Source: Symsagittifera roscoffensis | Lineage: Eukaryota; Xenacoelomorpha; Acoela; Convolutidae | Assembly: GCF_963678635.1 (NCBI RefSeq) | Contig: NC_087062.1 | Location: forward strand, 65,658,647 to 65,718,646 | Length of the DNA stretch: 60,000 bases | Direction of reading: 5' to 3' | In this document: positions 11,701 to 21,000 of the stretch, one piece after another | How positions within the stretch are numbered: position 1 is the first letter of the stretch | Layout: each line of letters begins with the position of its first letter | Made by a program: the position numbers and the translations under genes | The notes under the pieces: generated by a model | Databases searched by the model: none | The model's input: only the letters and a program-made list of their open reading frames with translations | Told to the model about the DNA's origin: nothing

Positions 11701-14537
11701 ATCCATCTTCAGGAACGTACAATCTGGAAATGCAAGAGGTACGAGGTGGAACAGAGCTCGAGAAAATAGCAGTTTCAAGAAAGCCTCTTAGGGAACTATC
11801 GTGCAACTCAAACGTCAGAACGAATCTGGTACCAGAGGACGACATGAAGATCATGAAAAGGATAATATGTGTGAAACTGAGCGATGACATCCACAATCCT
11901 GGTGAGATGAATGGACAGATCATGGCGTTAAAGGAGCACGTTAAGGCGAGATATAGACTGTCTGACCTAATAAGGGCCCAGAAGAATGACAAAATGACAA
12001 GTAACCTCTCCAAATGGATCCATTCTGGAGTCAAGGAGAAGGGGGAACTTGAGGAAGACAGCTACAAGATCTTGAGCCAGTTCTACAAAGAAAAGAGAGA
12101 CTTACTTTACCACACAGCGGAAGGGGTGGTAGCGTGCAAGAGGAGAGATGAGGAAAAGATATTACACAAACACAACCTCATCATACTACCACAACTGTAC
12201 CAAACGGAAGTGCTCTTCAGATCACACGACCAAATGGGCCATCAGGGGATAGATAAAGTACAACAAAGGATACTTCACAGGTTTGACTGGCCGGGAATGA
12301 GAAAAGCTTGCGAGAGATGGGTGAATGCCTGCCTAGCATGCCTTCAAGTAAAAGACCCAAGGAAGATGAAGTTTCCCCTCAAGTCTGTCGAGAGTTCGGA
12401 ATTCAATGAAGTGGTGCAGATAGACCATCAGAAAATCTGCATGACGGAATCGGGTTATAACCAAATACTAGTTATAATATATCACTTCACCAAGTTGGCG
12501 GAAGCAGTTCCGTGCCAGACAGCCTCAGCAGAGGAAACATGTGATCACCTGATAACGCATTGGATATCGCGGTATGGTTGCCCAATGACTTTCCAGTCAG
12601 ACAACGGCAAGGCTTTTGTGGGGGACTTAACAAAAGAATTGATGAAGAGGTCACACATTGCTCAAGCACACTCGACGACCTATCATCCACAGACCAATGG
12701 GTTGGTAGAAAGACAGAACAGGACACTAGTCAACATGCTCAGGGTGTACTGCTCAAGGTACATGACGGACTGGGACAAATACCTGCCACAGGTAGTAGGA
12801 GCCTACAATAGTACCCAGCACTCTACAACGGGTATCAGCCCTTTCATGATGTTGACGGGCAGGGAAAGGGCAATGCCTCTGACATTCTTCTATCCGGAGT
12901 ACGAGGGGAAGAGGACGTCGCCTCAAGCATACGTGAAGGAAGCGATCAAAAGACAACAAGAGCTGAACGAGCTATGTCGGAGAAACACGGCACAAGCGCA
13001 AACGAGGCAACGCAAGAAATATGACGAAAAGATACTGAGAGCAAAGCCATACGAAGTGGGCCAATACGTGTGGGTCTTTCAAAACGTCATACCGCCCAAG
13101 GGAACAAAGAAACTACTCAAGAAATGGAGAGGACCGTTCATGATTACGGAAGTACATCAACAAGGAAGGTTCTATCGCTTGAGTACAGGGCGAGCAGCAC
13201 ATTACGAAAATCTGAAACCTCACGTTCCGTCCCCGGAGGATTGGTGCCTGCCGAAAGACATGGAGGGTCTTGACTACCTGGTGGTGGAACCAGCGTGCGA
13301 AGTGAATGAGAAAGGCACCAGAGAGAAAAATGATGGTAATGAGAACTTGAGTTTGGACGACAACGAAAAGATAGAAGTGGAGTCGGATGCAGGTTCATTT
13401 GTAGAAGAAGACTGGAACGACCCAGAGCAAAACGAGGTACCGAAGTGGATGGAACCGGATCGACCAACACCACCGGAAACCAGGACGGGCAATCGTAAAC
13501 GCACAGGCATGAGGTACAATAGGTACGGGGATGACTTCTTGATCGATAAGATACAGCCAGAAAAGTTAAGCGATGAACTACTAGGCGTAGGCGAACTGGA
13601 AGCTGGAGAGGAATGGCAGGTCATTGACGATGGTGGACATTATCCGCAGGATGATTACTCGACGCCAGAAGTGGAGACGGATCTCGAGCAGGGTGAAATA
13701 GAAAGGAGGGAGAATACGAACTTGAGGATTCTAGAGTGGATGCGTGATGTCAAAGACGAGGGTCACGAAGGACAAAGCATGCAGCAAGTCGATGTATCAG
13801 CAGCAAAGTACATGAAGACAGCGGAGCCTCTTTTCGGATGGACAGCAACAGACAGGCCACTGGACATCCCTAAAGACAATTCAGACCCGACTACATCGAC
13901 GGGGACGTCGATAAATATTTTTGTCCGGGGAGTGGGGGTAGGACTTACCCACACCGAAAATTCGATGATAAAGAAGCTCAAGGAAGTGAGGGAAACAAGC
14001 GGATTGGAACTGGAGGAAGAAGAACCAGAGCCTACCATAGGAAGGAATTTCAAAACGAAATTCGAAATACCCAATGAATACTCAGAGAACATCATGATAA
14101 CGGATAGCGACTTCATCCTGTCAAACAGGACCAGCGCGATCTGCATCACGGCGGACATGAGTTTCAAATCAAGATTGGAGGCTGACTTCAAAAGAGAATA
14201 CCAGAACGTAGAGTTTCTGTTCAGACAGAGGCCAGGATTGGGAGGCATGGCGGCGCTTCCACCGTCAGTGGCACAAGTCCCGGGCAAATACCTCTGCTTC
14301 CTAGTAACGAGAGTCAACGACAGGAACACAATTGATCCCGAACACGTGATATTGGCTCTGACAAGACTACGCGACTTCATGATTGAAAGAGGAATATTGG
14401 AGGTCTCGGTGCCGGTGTACGACCCAAACAGGGGCAAACTGAGCTCGAGAGAATTGTACGCCATTCTTCATGTGGTCTTTGCAGAAACGGAGATAGTGGT
14501 GCATCTTCACAAGAAGTACTACTTGAGCATCGCCTGA
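5736..14537 (+). CDS. gag-pol: Inner element ORF1: single-frame Gag-Pol with C-terminal macro-like domain
   Basis: 2933-aa polyprotein. Residues 1-190 are charged and unstructured. About 190-310 form a coiled coil, and about 425-595 are a Retrotrans_gag-like helical region. Two CCHC knuckles start at C629 and C681. The protease is DTGA at 988-991, with ILGRDF near 1062. Reverse transcriptase is about 1304-1518, with FTTLDLGSAFWQVPL and YVDD at 1474-1477. RNase H is about 1619-1742 (TDAS at 1623). An acidic linker of about 400 residues follows. Integrase has the zinc site H2164, H2169, C2199, C2202, the triad D2230, D2289, E2325 (35 residues between the last two) and GPF at 2466. The last ~440 residues are extra; about 2790-2925 resemble a TARG1-type macro domain but lack its Gly-rich loop and catalytic Asp. 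No frameshift separates gag and pol. Start: first ATG; M28 or M41 are alternatives. All catalytic residues of pol are present. Confidence 0.95.
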   Translation: MRRSRVPVAEKRSTEAKYNSSLSKATPMGPKITKKNFSVNMVSTRSTAENRAKEGTEGERVEPTIEIDLETPDQSVDETGKMATESTPMPNTEEPNQKPIEFSPIDDAEDAIGNTEETVKEDSQVKRTSFTEKLGIMFGIKTKENVTEEPKAERARTFGTVSTKATETGQNEEQAKAEAMAEEKPTADHEETTIELGDLLAKLNQIDKRLKNSEEDREVIKKEIRYNKHEYLDSYFNLAKATEERLKEMSDKVEATNEEREKNIKTDMQQLKNRYDDVNSQLGSLERRMDTMSKSQAESSCAIQAKLDAILRGSTPQERPAADRTQGTRVDFVEPQRNKRQSTPLPIPRDAISIAPTAAKTIMKSGTSNTTTGPGDSTANSNSGPDAMTWASTWEMMNRTLEAFATRNTDSSDRREGKSRKTFKKPKEFKDDSDGCIDTWVEVMRLHLEQDNLSDERQACTAILSNLEGTALKCVVAKKEEERDTADKIFEILLNRFGSGMKGHQAMMRFEKRRQRDDESIDRFLDDLESLRRRSDPEESTNRRNFSIASKFIDGVKSDDLRTMLATYYTLSKDSAPTPEEMRQKSREYMLMKPKKYSYSENRNTQGGSQPQRSSWYKPRDDMDKRRSCANCGSADHHVADCTTYKQGMKSLGYAPDEEDMSQMEEHEYYNGLIIKIGARCFFCNQEGHFRMDCPLFWEAVKDQNHPKHKLALAAVQNQRNRQNEFESRNLGAPNTELPTKTVKAVTHVSGALESAAGSSLEINYERAATEAIAKVKQDLAAKEIEQRLKLEIERQNFNEALTGTNVVPEARTGSTKNGNCNTVKMVTGKPFGISKIGARIMSIITVGGHEVTRNLSEPSDQTLMHIDVYADYLSGISPRTTSRALRALLTRGGSKSVRVDNRYTEAYGPHEVMLNIDGINIYTKTMITCDEDLIGQIYVGKEELKVRSIGHCAMLEEDAMHIGTEADVTGHVLDISGKKTQLRGLLDTGAVLSVIPIETWERMGFNKDDLIDSRIRLSAANKGALRVLGRTPIIALNLGERNLWMSFIVVENLDESDQFILGRDFIRNFDVTIDLNNAMFRIRNPDRRYAIKPVNLIMANENKAPVFLSRRVRLKANEAAIVSLRMKNYNELSDNKQVCIVPNPNSQSAAVLGRSFSITKSGLCVSVLLNTLDIPITIQRGRKLGYALPVKTRYETIENLKQNEVVDCPNHRDKICILRRLQKIKYSSGLIKSLKSETDDGLSSCSNFPERPTLDEMQTDKPVLPEIEHLRGKLKDEQLEAIKDVLERNEEVFSRHKADIGCCNFVEHEIELEENAVPHREGARRMTPHKSDACRKEIETLLEYDMIEPSKSPWACGVVMAKKKGDQLRFCCDFRYLNSVTVKDAYPIPRIDESLSKLGDAKFFTTLDLGSAFWQVPLRKQDRDKTGFACELGLFQWKRMPFGLCNATATFQRLMAHALIGVTKKYGNLVMCYVDDVVIATPTLEDHIERLDEVFACMKRSGLKCKPSKCEILKDSIKYLGRMVDKHGIRPDPDAVEAVLTWKSPKTEHQLMSFLGFANYYREFIKGYADKVYPMQQLMRHKGKKFTWNNAAEESFQRIKKELCEAPVLGMPTEKGMYVLDTDASVVAISGVLHQEQEWNGKTVLRPIAYGSKVLSDTEMKYGAPKAEMFAVVTFVEKYRAYLGSEPFKLRVDNRALSWLKTYSMDQSYIGRWIVRLDGYNMIIEHRTRDKHQNADSLSKKTEFYERQEQREADRPEIKDGFSFMDKETYDSLPLTRWLDKSGKPIEDHPELPKESLEKTILKKSRGIPVGIMLKSKIVRETLKAKGHDLTQVEEGTVQIDEDLMRLLEKLSDDKPVIQGKSQEAPELTILRREKTVNNTDVSKGITTDSKEVVRSLVEKIPEKILEQTKVRDKKVTFREEIEHLGLDQESGEWSRFMKEDETGEGKLSGERKEWDEDSDESSEDQDSLCMILAEEKMRQHDRELQTDPSSGTYNLEMQEVRGGTELEKIAVSRKPLRELSCNSNVRTNLVPEDDMKIMKRIICVKLSDDIHNPGEMNGQIMALKEHVKARYRLSDLIRAQKNDKMTSNLSKWIHSGVKEKGELEEDSYKILSQFYKEKRDLLYHTAEGVVACKRRDEEKILHKHNLIILPQLYQTEVLFRSHDQMGHQGIDKVQQRILHRFDWPGMRKACERWVNACLACLQVKDPRKMKFPLKSVESSEFNEVVQIDHQKICMTESGYNQILVIIYHFTKLAEAVPCQTASAEETCDHLITHWISRYGCPMTFQSDNGKAFVGDLTKELMKRSHIAQAHSTTYHPQTNGLVERQNRTLVNMLRVYCSRYMTDWDKYLPQVVGAYNSTQHSTTGISPFMMLTGRERAMPLTFFYPEYEGKRTSPQAYVKEAIKRQQELNELCRRNTAQAQTRQRKKYDEKILRAKPYEVGQYVWVFQNVIPPKGTKKLLKKWRGPFMITEVHQQGRFYRLSTGRAAHYENLKPHVPSPEDWCLPKDMEGLDYLVVEPACEVNEKGTREKNDGNENLSLDDNEKIEVESDAGSFVEEDWNDPEQNEVPKWMEPDRPTPPETRTGNRKRTGMRYNRYGDDFLIDKIQPEKLSDELLGVGELEAGEEWQVIDDGGHYPQDDYSTPEVETDLEQGEIERRENTNLRILEWMRDVKDEGHEGQSMQQVDVSAAKYMKTAEPLFGWTATDRPLDIPKDNSDPTTSTGTSINIFVRGVGVGLTHTENSMIKKLKEVRETSGLELEEEEPEPTIGRNFKTKFEIPNEYSENIMITDSDFILSNRTSAICITADMSFKSRLEADFKREYQNVEFLFRQRPGLGGMAALPPSVAQVPGKYLCFLVTRVNDRNTIDPEHVILALTRLRDFMIERGILEVSVPVYDPNRGKLSSRELYAILHVVFAETEIVVHLHKKYYLSIA

Positions 14538-15051
14538 GTCAGGTACACGGGAGCGTCGAGTCGGGTGTGAGGGAAGAATCTTGAGCTAGGTATTGGGGTA
14601 CGAAACAGGTAAGGGATCTCATGGGTGATTGGCATGACAATTATCATTTTAAATGAATGATGGTGCTAAAACATAAAATGTGTCTGCATGTTTTTTAGAA
14701 AATTTAAATTGAATCATTTTAGTAGGGCGAAAAGGGGAGGGTTTTTAATCATAAAAGTAATGGGGCTTTCTGGTTAGGAACACAGCTTGTCGGTCTAAAT
14801 ATCGGGTGTTATTTTCAGATTGATTTGTTGATCTCAAATTGACTACTCATCTGTATTTAATCAAAAGAAGAGAACGACATCTCAAGAAAACTCAAGTTGC
14901 TCAGGTAAAACTCAAGTTGCTCAGGTAAAACTCAAGTTGCTCAGGTAAAACTCAAGTTGCTCAGGTAAAACTCAAGTTGCTCAGGTAAAACTCAAGTTGC
15001 TCAGGTAAAACTCAAGTACTAATACTCAAAGAGTCAATCGAAGTCACAGAA
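14538..15051 (+). other. Spacer between ORF1 and ORF2
   Basis: Non-coding, about 0.5 kb. The left part is T-rich without recognisable signals; the right part holds the 20-bp repeats. ORF2 is too far from ORF1 for readthrough, so its expression needs a spliced or internally initiated transcript. Confidence 0.6.
14891..15017 (+). repeat. Six perfect 20-bp tandem repeats before ORF2
   Basis: The unit CTCAAGTTGCTCAGGTAAAA starts at 14891, 14911, 14931, 14951, 14971 and 14991, followed by a partial CTCAAGT. Each unit contains CAGGTAAAA, which fits a 5' splice-site consensus, and TTGCTCAG, which fits a weak acceptor. The array ends 34 bp before the ORF2 start codon. Confidence 0.95.
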
Positions 15052-18000
15052 ATGGCCGATCGATACTGGAAGTCCATGCCATCGGCTCTGAAAAAGCCCA
15101 CACTTGACGAACTGTACAGACGGCTGAGAGATCTGGATTACACTCAAGTGAACGAGAGAATGGCAGTGATGCTGAACGCCATCCTACAATTGGAGGATGA
15201 GGGCGAGTGTCGAGAGTCTGCGACGGAGGCGGTCTTGATGGTAGGCTACACCACTGAAGGGGTGTCCGATCAAGCACAGACCAGATGGCTGTCCTGGAAC
15301 GTGGATGGAGCGATAAGGGGGTTCGATTTGGCGAGGAACCCTGGTCTAAACAACAACACAGAGTATGGCGCGGGGGAATTCCCACTGCCGGCCAGACCAT
15401 CAGTCAGGCCCGCGAGCCAGAGTACGAGTAAAGTACCGTCGATGTCACGGGCACAGCAGACGGGGGAGGCTTATCCGGACGTCAGTGCCATGAAAAAAGA
15501 ACTCGAGAGAACCCAGCGGGAGAAGAATAAGGCGAACCTCGACCGGGATCAAGCGGTGCTCGAGAGGGATCAAGCGCGGAGAGAATTGGACATAATGAAG
15601 GCGGAACGGCTGCAGGCAGAAAGGGTGCGGGAGAATGCCGCGAATTGTGAGCAGCTGAAACAGGCTCTCGAGAGAGATCAAGCAAAACTTGAGAGGATCC
15701 AGCAACAACAGCGCGAGCTCGATATGCAAAAAGGGGCTAGGCCCAAAGAGCGGGTAGTGACTGTCTCAAGGCCAGAGTCACGCATGGAGGTGGACGAAGC
15801 TCCTAGGTCAAAGGGACGATTCAACCTCGATCGTGCGGCGCAAGAACATATGAATGAGGGGCTGGAGGTATGGATACCACCCGAATCAACGTCCTCCCTG
15901 CGTGGAATGGAGACTCAAGTAATACGACCATTGATGGACGTCGCGCTGCCTGGATACACACCGAGTTCGACCCCAGGTAGTAGTGGCGGCTCGTCACGGC
16001 TGAAAGAGTTGCAGGAGAGGTTACAGCTGAGGAATCGCGAGAGTCCGGTAAGAGTGGATTTACCCTCGACTTGGGGGGAACAGCCTGTCAGGAGTGTGAT
16101 GATCTCGAGCTACAAGAAGAATACGGATGGGAGATATCGCAAGCACAATCGTATAGACTGGAATCCGGCGCAGAGAGAGAGAAGAGATTGCTTCCACGAT
16201 GCGACTTGGGTGGAGTACTTCACGTATCCTCGAGTGCCTGAAGGCTCGGTTCACTTGATCATTGGAGACAGCTTGCTGCGGGTGCTGACCCGGATCCAAT
16301 CCCATTGGCAAACGGGAATCTTGAGCTTCGCCGGAGCCGCAACGCCGCAGATGTTAGCGACTCTTGAGATGCTAGGGATGGTGAGCGTGTACACAGTCAC
16401 CCTGATGGTCGGGACGAATGATGTGTCAAGGGGGGAAGCGAGGAAGGTGACAAGGCTGCATGAAAAGATGAGCTGCATTCTCGAGGAGATACGGATCCAA
16501 ATGGACCCGTCCATTCTCACGGTGTGTACTGTTCCCTACAACATGGGAGCGGATCAACATGCGGTAGAGATGAATACGAAAGTGCGCAGCCTGAACGAAA
16601 CAATCAGGAAGATTCATCAGAGGAGTGTCCTTCCCCTTAGGCTACTGGACGTGGCTGAGCAAATGGAATTAACCTCTTTCCCTGACAATGCATCTGCGGA
16701 TGGCATTCACTTTGACAGGCCCAGAGGGGTGGAATGGTTGAACGACGTCTTTCAAAAGCATATATGCGCGCTAGAGACGGATTTGCTGGAAACAGCACAG
16801 GTCACGTTCGGGCCACCCCCAAACCCACCCTTCTTCAACCCGAGATCTTTGTCGAGTCGCTTGGGCGAGAGGGCCGATTCTAGAGATAGTGAGAGGAATA
16901 GCCGGGCCAAGTTGCCGAGCACCACGCCCATGGAAGCTGATGAAGTGACATCAGCAACTCCCCAGGGGTCGGTAATGTCCTCAGTGGTGGTTGCGGAGAA
17001 AAAGAGGTCAGAGAAGCCACTGGAGACCAGCAGACAGAAGTATGAGGAGAAGGTCAAGGAACTGGATCTGGAAGACCTAGAGTGTAGACAGGAGCTAGCG
17101 AGGGCTTTGGGTCTTGAGCAGGTCTCACATGAAGACTTGGGGAGGCACAAGTGCGTGGACTGGTTGAAGGCTCATGAAACGCGTTTCTCGAGAGCGAAGT
17201 TGACAGAGACAGCAGACCTGAGTGGAATTCCCACTAGGTCGATGATGGGACCAATTAATTACAGACCTCTCAAGTCCTTGGGGAGCCCGGGACTGGTGGT
17301 GGAGCCTCCCAAGCACCGGACCAGCATTGCCAGAATTAGAGTGGCCACTCCAGCACAGTTGAGAGTGGTCGACAAACTGATGAACCCAAGAGAGATGGAG
17401 TTACCAGACGCCGAATATGAAGGCGCAAAATTGGCCAATGACCCCCGATATGGGAAACCCTGTGGGCAGGCGCAACTGGCCAAAACCTTAGCGGTCTACG
17501 ACAGAGCAGACCCAGCTGCAGCAAGGGTGGTGATCGTGGCAGGATCAGATTTCGAAGGTACGTCTCCCAAGTTGTTTTGGCCAGAAACCCTGATATACAC
17601 CTTGCCGGGTGCGGAACTGAACCAGATGTTGACCCTGGTAGTGGCAATAAAGTCAGAAATGCCCTGCGAACCTGAGTTACTGCTGTTTGCGGGGATGAAC
17701 GATCATCTGCACGCAACGGGATTTCTTGAGCAGCTCAAGGGTGGTGAACCTACGCCAAAGAGGATCTGGGAGGCCATCCAGACCTTATTCGCGGCGATTA
17801 ATGAAGTACAGGAGAATGTTGCCTCAAGATTCGGCGCCAAGACAAGAGTGGCGTTCACAACATCCCCCGGGTACTCGAGCATGCCGCTGGCTCTGCAATT
17901 CGTGTACGCGATCTTGATCTTGATCGCAGAGGGGAATGGGTGGCGTGTCCTGATGGCAGCTCCCAACCGAGAATTGGAACCGACGAACTTGAGGCTGTGC

Positions 18001-21000
18001 AAGTCAGAACTCGCGGCATCGTGGGCGGACGTCTCCCATGCATTGAGAGGCTTTCACGAGTTGGCTGATATCCTCATCGTATTGGACGAGGTCCTCCTAC
18101 TGGAAGTATCTAACTTTGCCAGGCAACTCAAGCTCAGCCCGATCCTTAGGGATGATCACCCAGTGATAATTCACCTGACGGCTAGTCTGTGGTTTCGGGA
18201 CATGGAGTTGACCATTACGAGCTCGACCAGCAGATCTAGAGGGCCAAACAACGAAAGGCAGAACGTGGCCACATCGGAGAAACAGCTGGAGTCGATGGGG
18301 AATCGGTTGGCGCAAGAGGGAGGCAGATGGCCCTTCTTAAGCCCAAGGTTGGAAAATGCCACGAGGAAAACAAGAGAGGATGCGCCGCCTCTGGTGAAGC
18401 AGATCTGGGAGTTTCTCGAGGAGCAACTGGGAAAAGCTGAGGAAAAGGGGATGACGGTTGGCAGGTTCGTCACGGCAGCCAATGAGGTCACGATTGGAGG
18501 ATTTTGGAGAGAGCACGCGTGGGGTGAGCTGAAGACGAGGAGGGATCATGAGATTCTCGAGTTCTTGAGTCCTTGTTGGGGAAGAGAGTTCCTGACTGAG
18601 GTGTACAGTGCGAAGGAGACGATCTTTGATGCGTTTATACAGGAGATGTTGAATATGCCGATCAGCCTGTTGCTGGCGCTGTACCTGGTCTACCCAAGAT
18701 ACTTGTTTAATATGGGCCCCGCATACATGTTCAGTCGTGGTGTGGACGCCCTCAGAATAGATGGATACTTGACGTTAGTACTCCTGACCCACGGTGAACT
18801 GGCGTCATTTCACCGATTGATGAGGTATGGGGAGCCCCTGGCGATGGGAAGAACACACTCGAGTATTGAGACCTACTCGTACAAGTGTGCAGCCGGGCTA
18901 AGGACGCTGCTCGTGCAGTATCTACTGATGCAGAACAGGCACCTGACTGGCGAAGAAAAGAGCCCGAAGACCAGAGAGGAGTGGAGAAAAGTGAATGGAG
19001 GCATGCCCCTATTAACGGATCTATGCCTGGCCATGAGATCGGATCCCATGGGGATTATCCGGGGGCTGGGGGAGGTCGTGACTTGTATATATGGACCGGC
19101 TGTCACGTTCGCATTTCCAGATCCCTTGGTGACAGCTTATCGATACTCCGTGACCCACGTGAGCCTCATAAGCGTACTGGATGGAACGACACTGAACTGG
19201 TGCCAGCAAGAGGTGCTAAGGGCACAAATGAGCAACACGGTGCTCTTCGGAAAGGTGAAGGATCCAGAGTTGATCGTGTACAGTTTCCGAGGACAAATGC
19301 AATGCCGGATGGGAGGCAAGCGCGAGGGCCCCATCGAAACTTACCCCAAGTTTTGGAACTTGAATCCCTTGGCAGCCAATGGACAAGAAATCTTGAGAAT
19401 CCCTGCATGGACAAAAAGTTTCGAGTTGGTGAAAAAGGAGCTGGAAGCGATATTGGAGAGAGAAGCCCTACCGACGAGCATTCCCGAGTTCCCCATAGTG
19501 AGGAGAATGACCCTAGGGATGAACAGTTCCCTGGTTGTCCCATCCTCCTACGCGAGAACCACGACTGAAGAACGGCAGAAGGAGTTTACTGACGGCTGGG
19601 ATCCGCTCTTCATCGGCTATACTGCAGCAATTTATTTCCATACTAGCGATGTGAAGATAAACTCATGGACGACTCAAGCCAAGAAAATCAGAGGATCGAT
19701 GCCCCCTAAATTCGACGTGCGAGATACCTTGAGAGTACTTAAGCGGGCAGGCCTAGAGAACCAGCTGCCGGTATGGGACGATGGTAGGATGATAGTGGAA
19801 GAAGGGCATGTAGCACTGAAAGCAGACGCGATGCTATTTGCCACAAGGATGTACCGGGCACCTTACGGACTTGAGCTGATGGAGCGTAATAGAGAAGGAA
19901 AGAAGTTAGATGCAGCAGGTCCATTGTACGTGGCACTGACAAAAGGTGAGGCGACGAGTTCAGCGACACCATCACCCCTTCCAGTAGGCATCCCTGGGGA
20001 TAAAAAGAGTGGCACCGTGGCAGATCGATTCAAGAGGATCTTTGAGAGAAGGGAAGCAGAGTCAGGAGACGAAAGCATGGATGAAACCCTCAGTGAGGCA
20101 GGAGAGGATATGGAAGTGGGAAACACACCGGAGCAAAAGCCAACGGAAGTGGAATTCACAGCGCAGGAATTGTTGAAAGACCTGAGTGAAGAAAACTGGG
20201 CAGATACTCCCACGCCACCTTTGACCTCGTCCCCTCGCAAGTACCCGGAAATGTCGTTGACAAGCGAGAATCCCAACATGGGAATGATCTTCTTGAGTAC
20301 GGAGAGGAGGGAGAAGAATACCTTCGAGGGAAACAGAGACGCCTTCCTGGGCACTCTGGATGGAGATGCTTGGCAAAAGTTCTTGAGCGAATTCAATCGA
20401 GAAGTGGATGAAGACACCACGTTGGATAATTTCAAAGAAGAACTGTGGGACACGGTGGTGAAGTTTGGTGAGCCTGTCCTGGTGGGGACGGGTTTAGAAG
20501 AGAAAGCTAGAGTGGAACTACTGAACAAAATGGTCGAGTTGAGAAAGTCAAGAAAGACCAGAGAAGACAAATGTAAAGACAGCTCTACTCCGAAACAGAA
20601 AACTGACAATAAAATAATTAAGTGTACAAGGGGGGATAAGGTAGGAACTAGTAATATGATTAAAAGTACTAATATCCTTAAGGCTCGAGCAGGGGGGAGG
20701 CAAGAGTTGGCTGGAGAAAAGGAAGTTGAATCAGTGATGATACCAATGACGCCCCCAAGCAAAGACGTGAGGTCTCGCAAGAGGAAGAGAGACGTGGAGG
20801 GAATGGGCAGTCCTTCAGCTGACGCGGTCTCGGAAAAAGACTTGAGAGAGACGGCTCCCATGGTTCTGGCGCGATGGAAAACGGCAGCCTACAAGAGTAG
20901 CTACGAACCGAGGAAACTGCTCGACATAGAAAAAGAAATGGAGAATCCCACTAGTTCCGTGACGGAGGAGGATTTCAAACCTCAAAGAATAAAAATGAAG

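Noticed and set aside
13763-14464. 233-codon antisense ORF
   Set aside because: Shadow of ORF1; no independent signal.
14891-15017. CRISPR-like array
   Set aside because: Units are directly adjacent without spacers and the context is a eukaryotic retroelement.
19863-20861. 332-codon antisense ORF
   Set aside because: Shadow of ORF2 on the opposite strand; Ser-rich product produced by the purine-rich sense strand.
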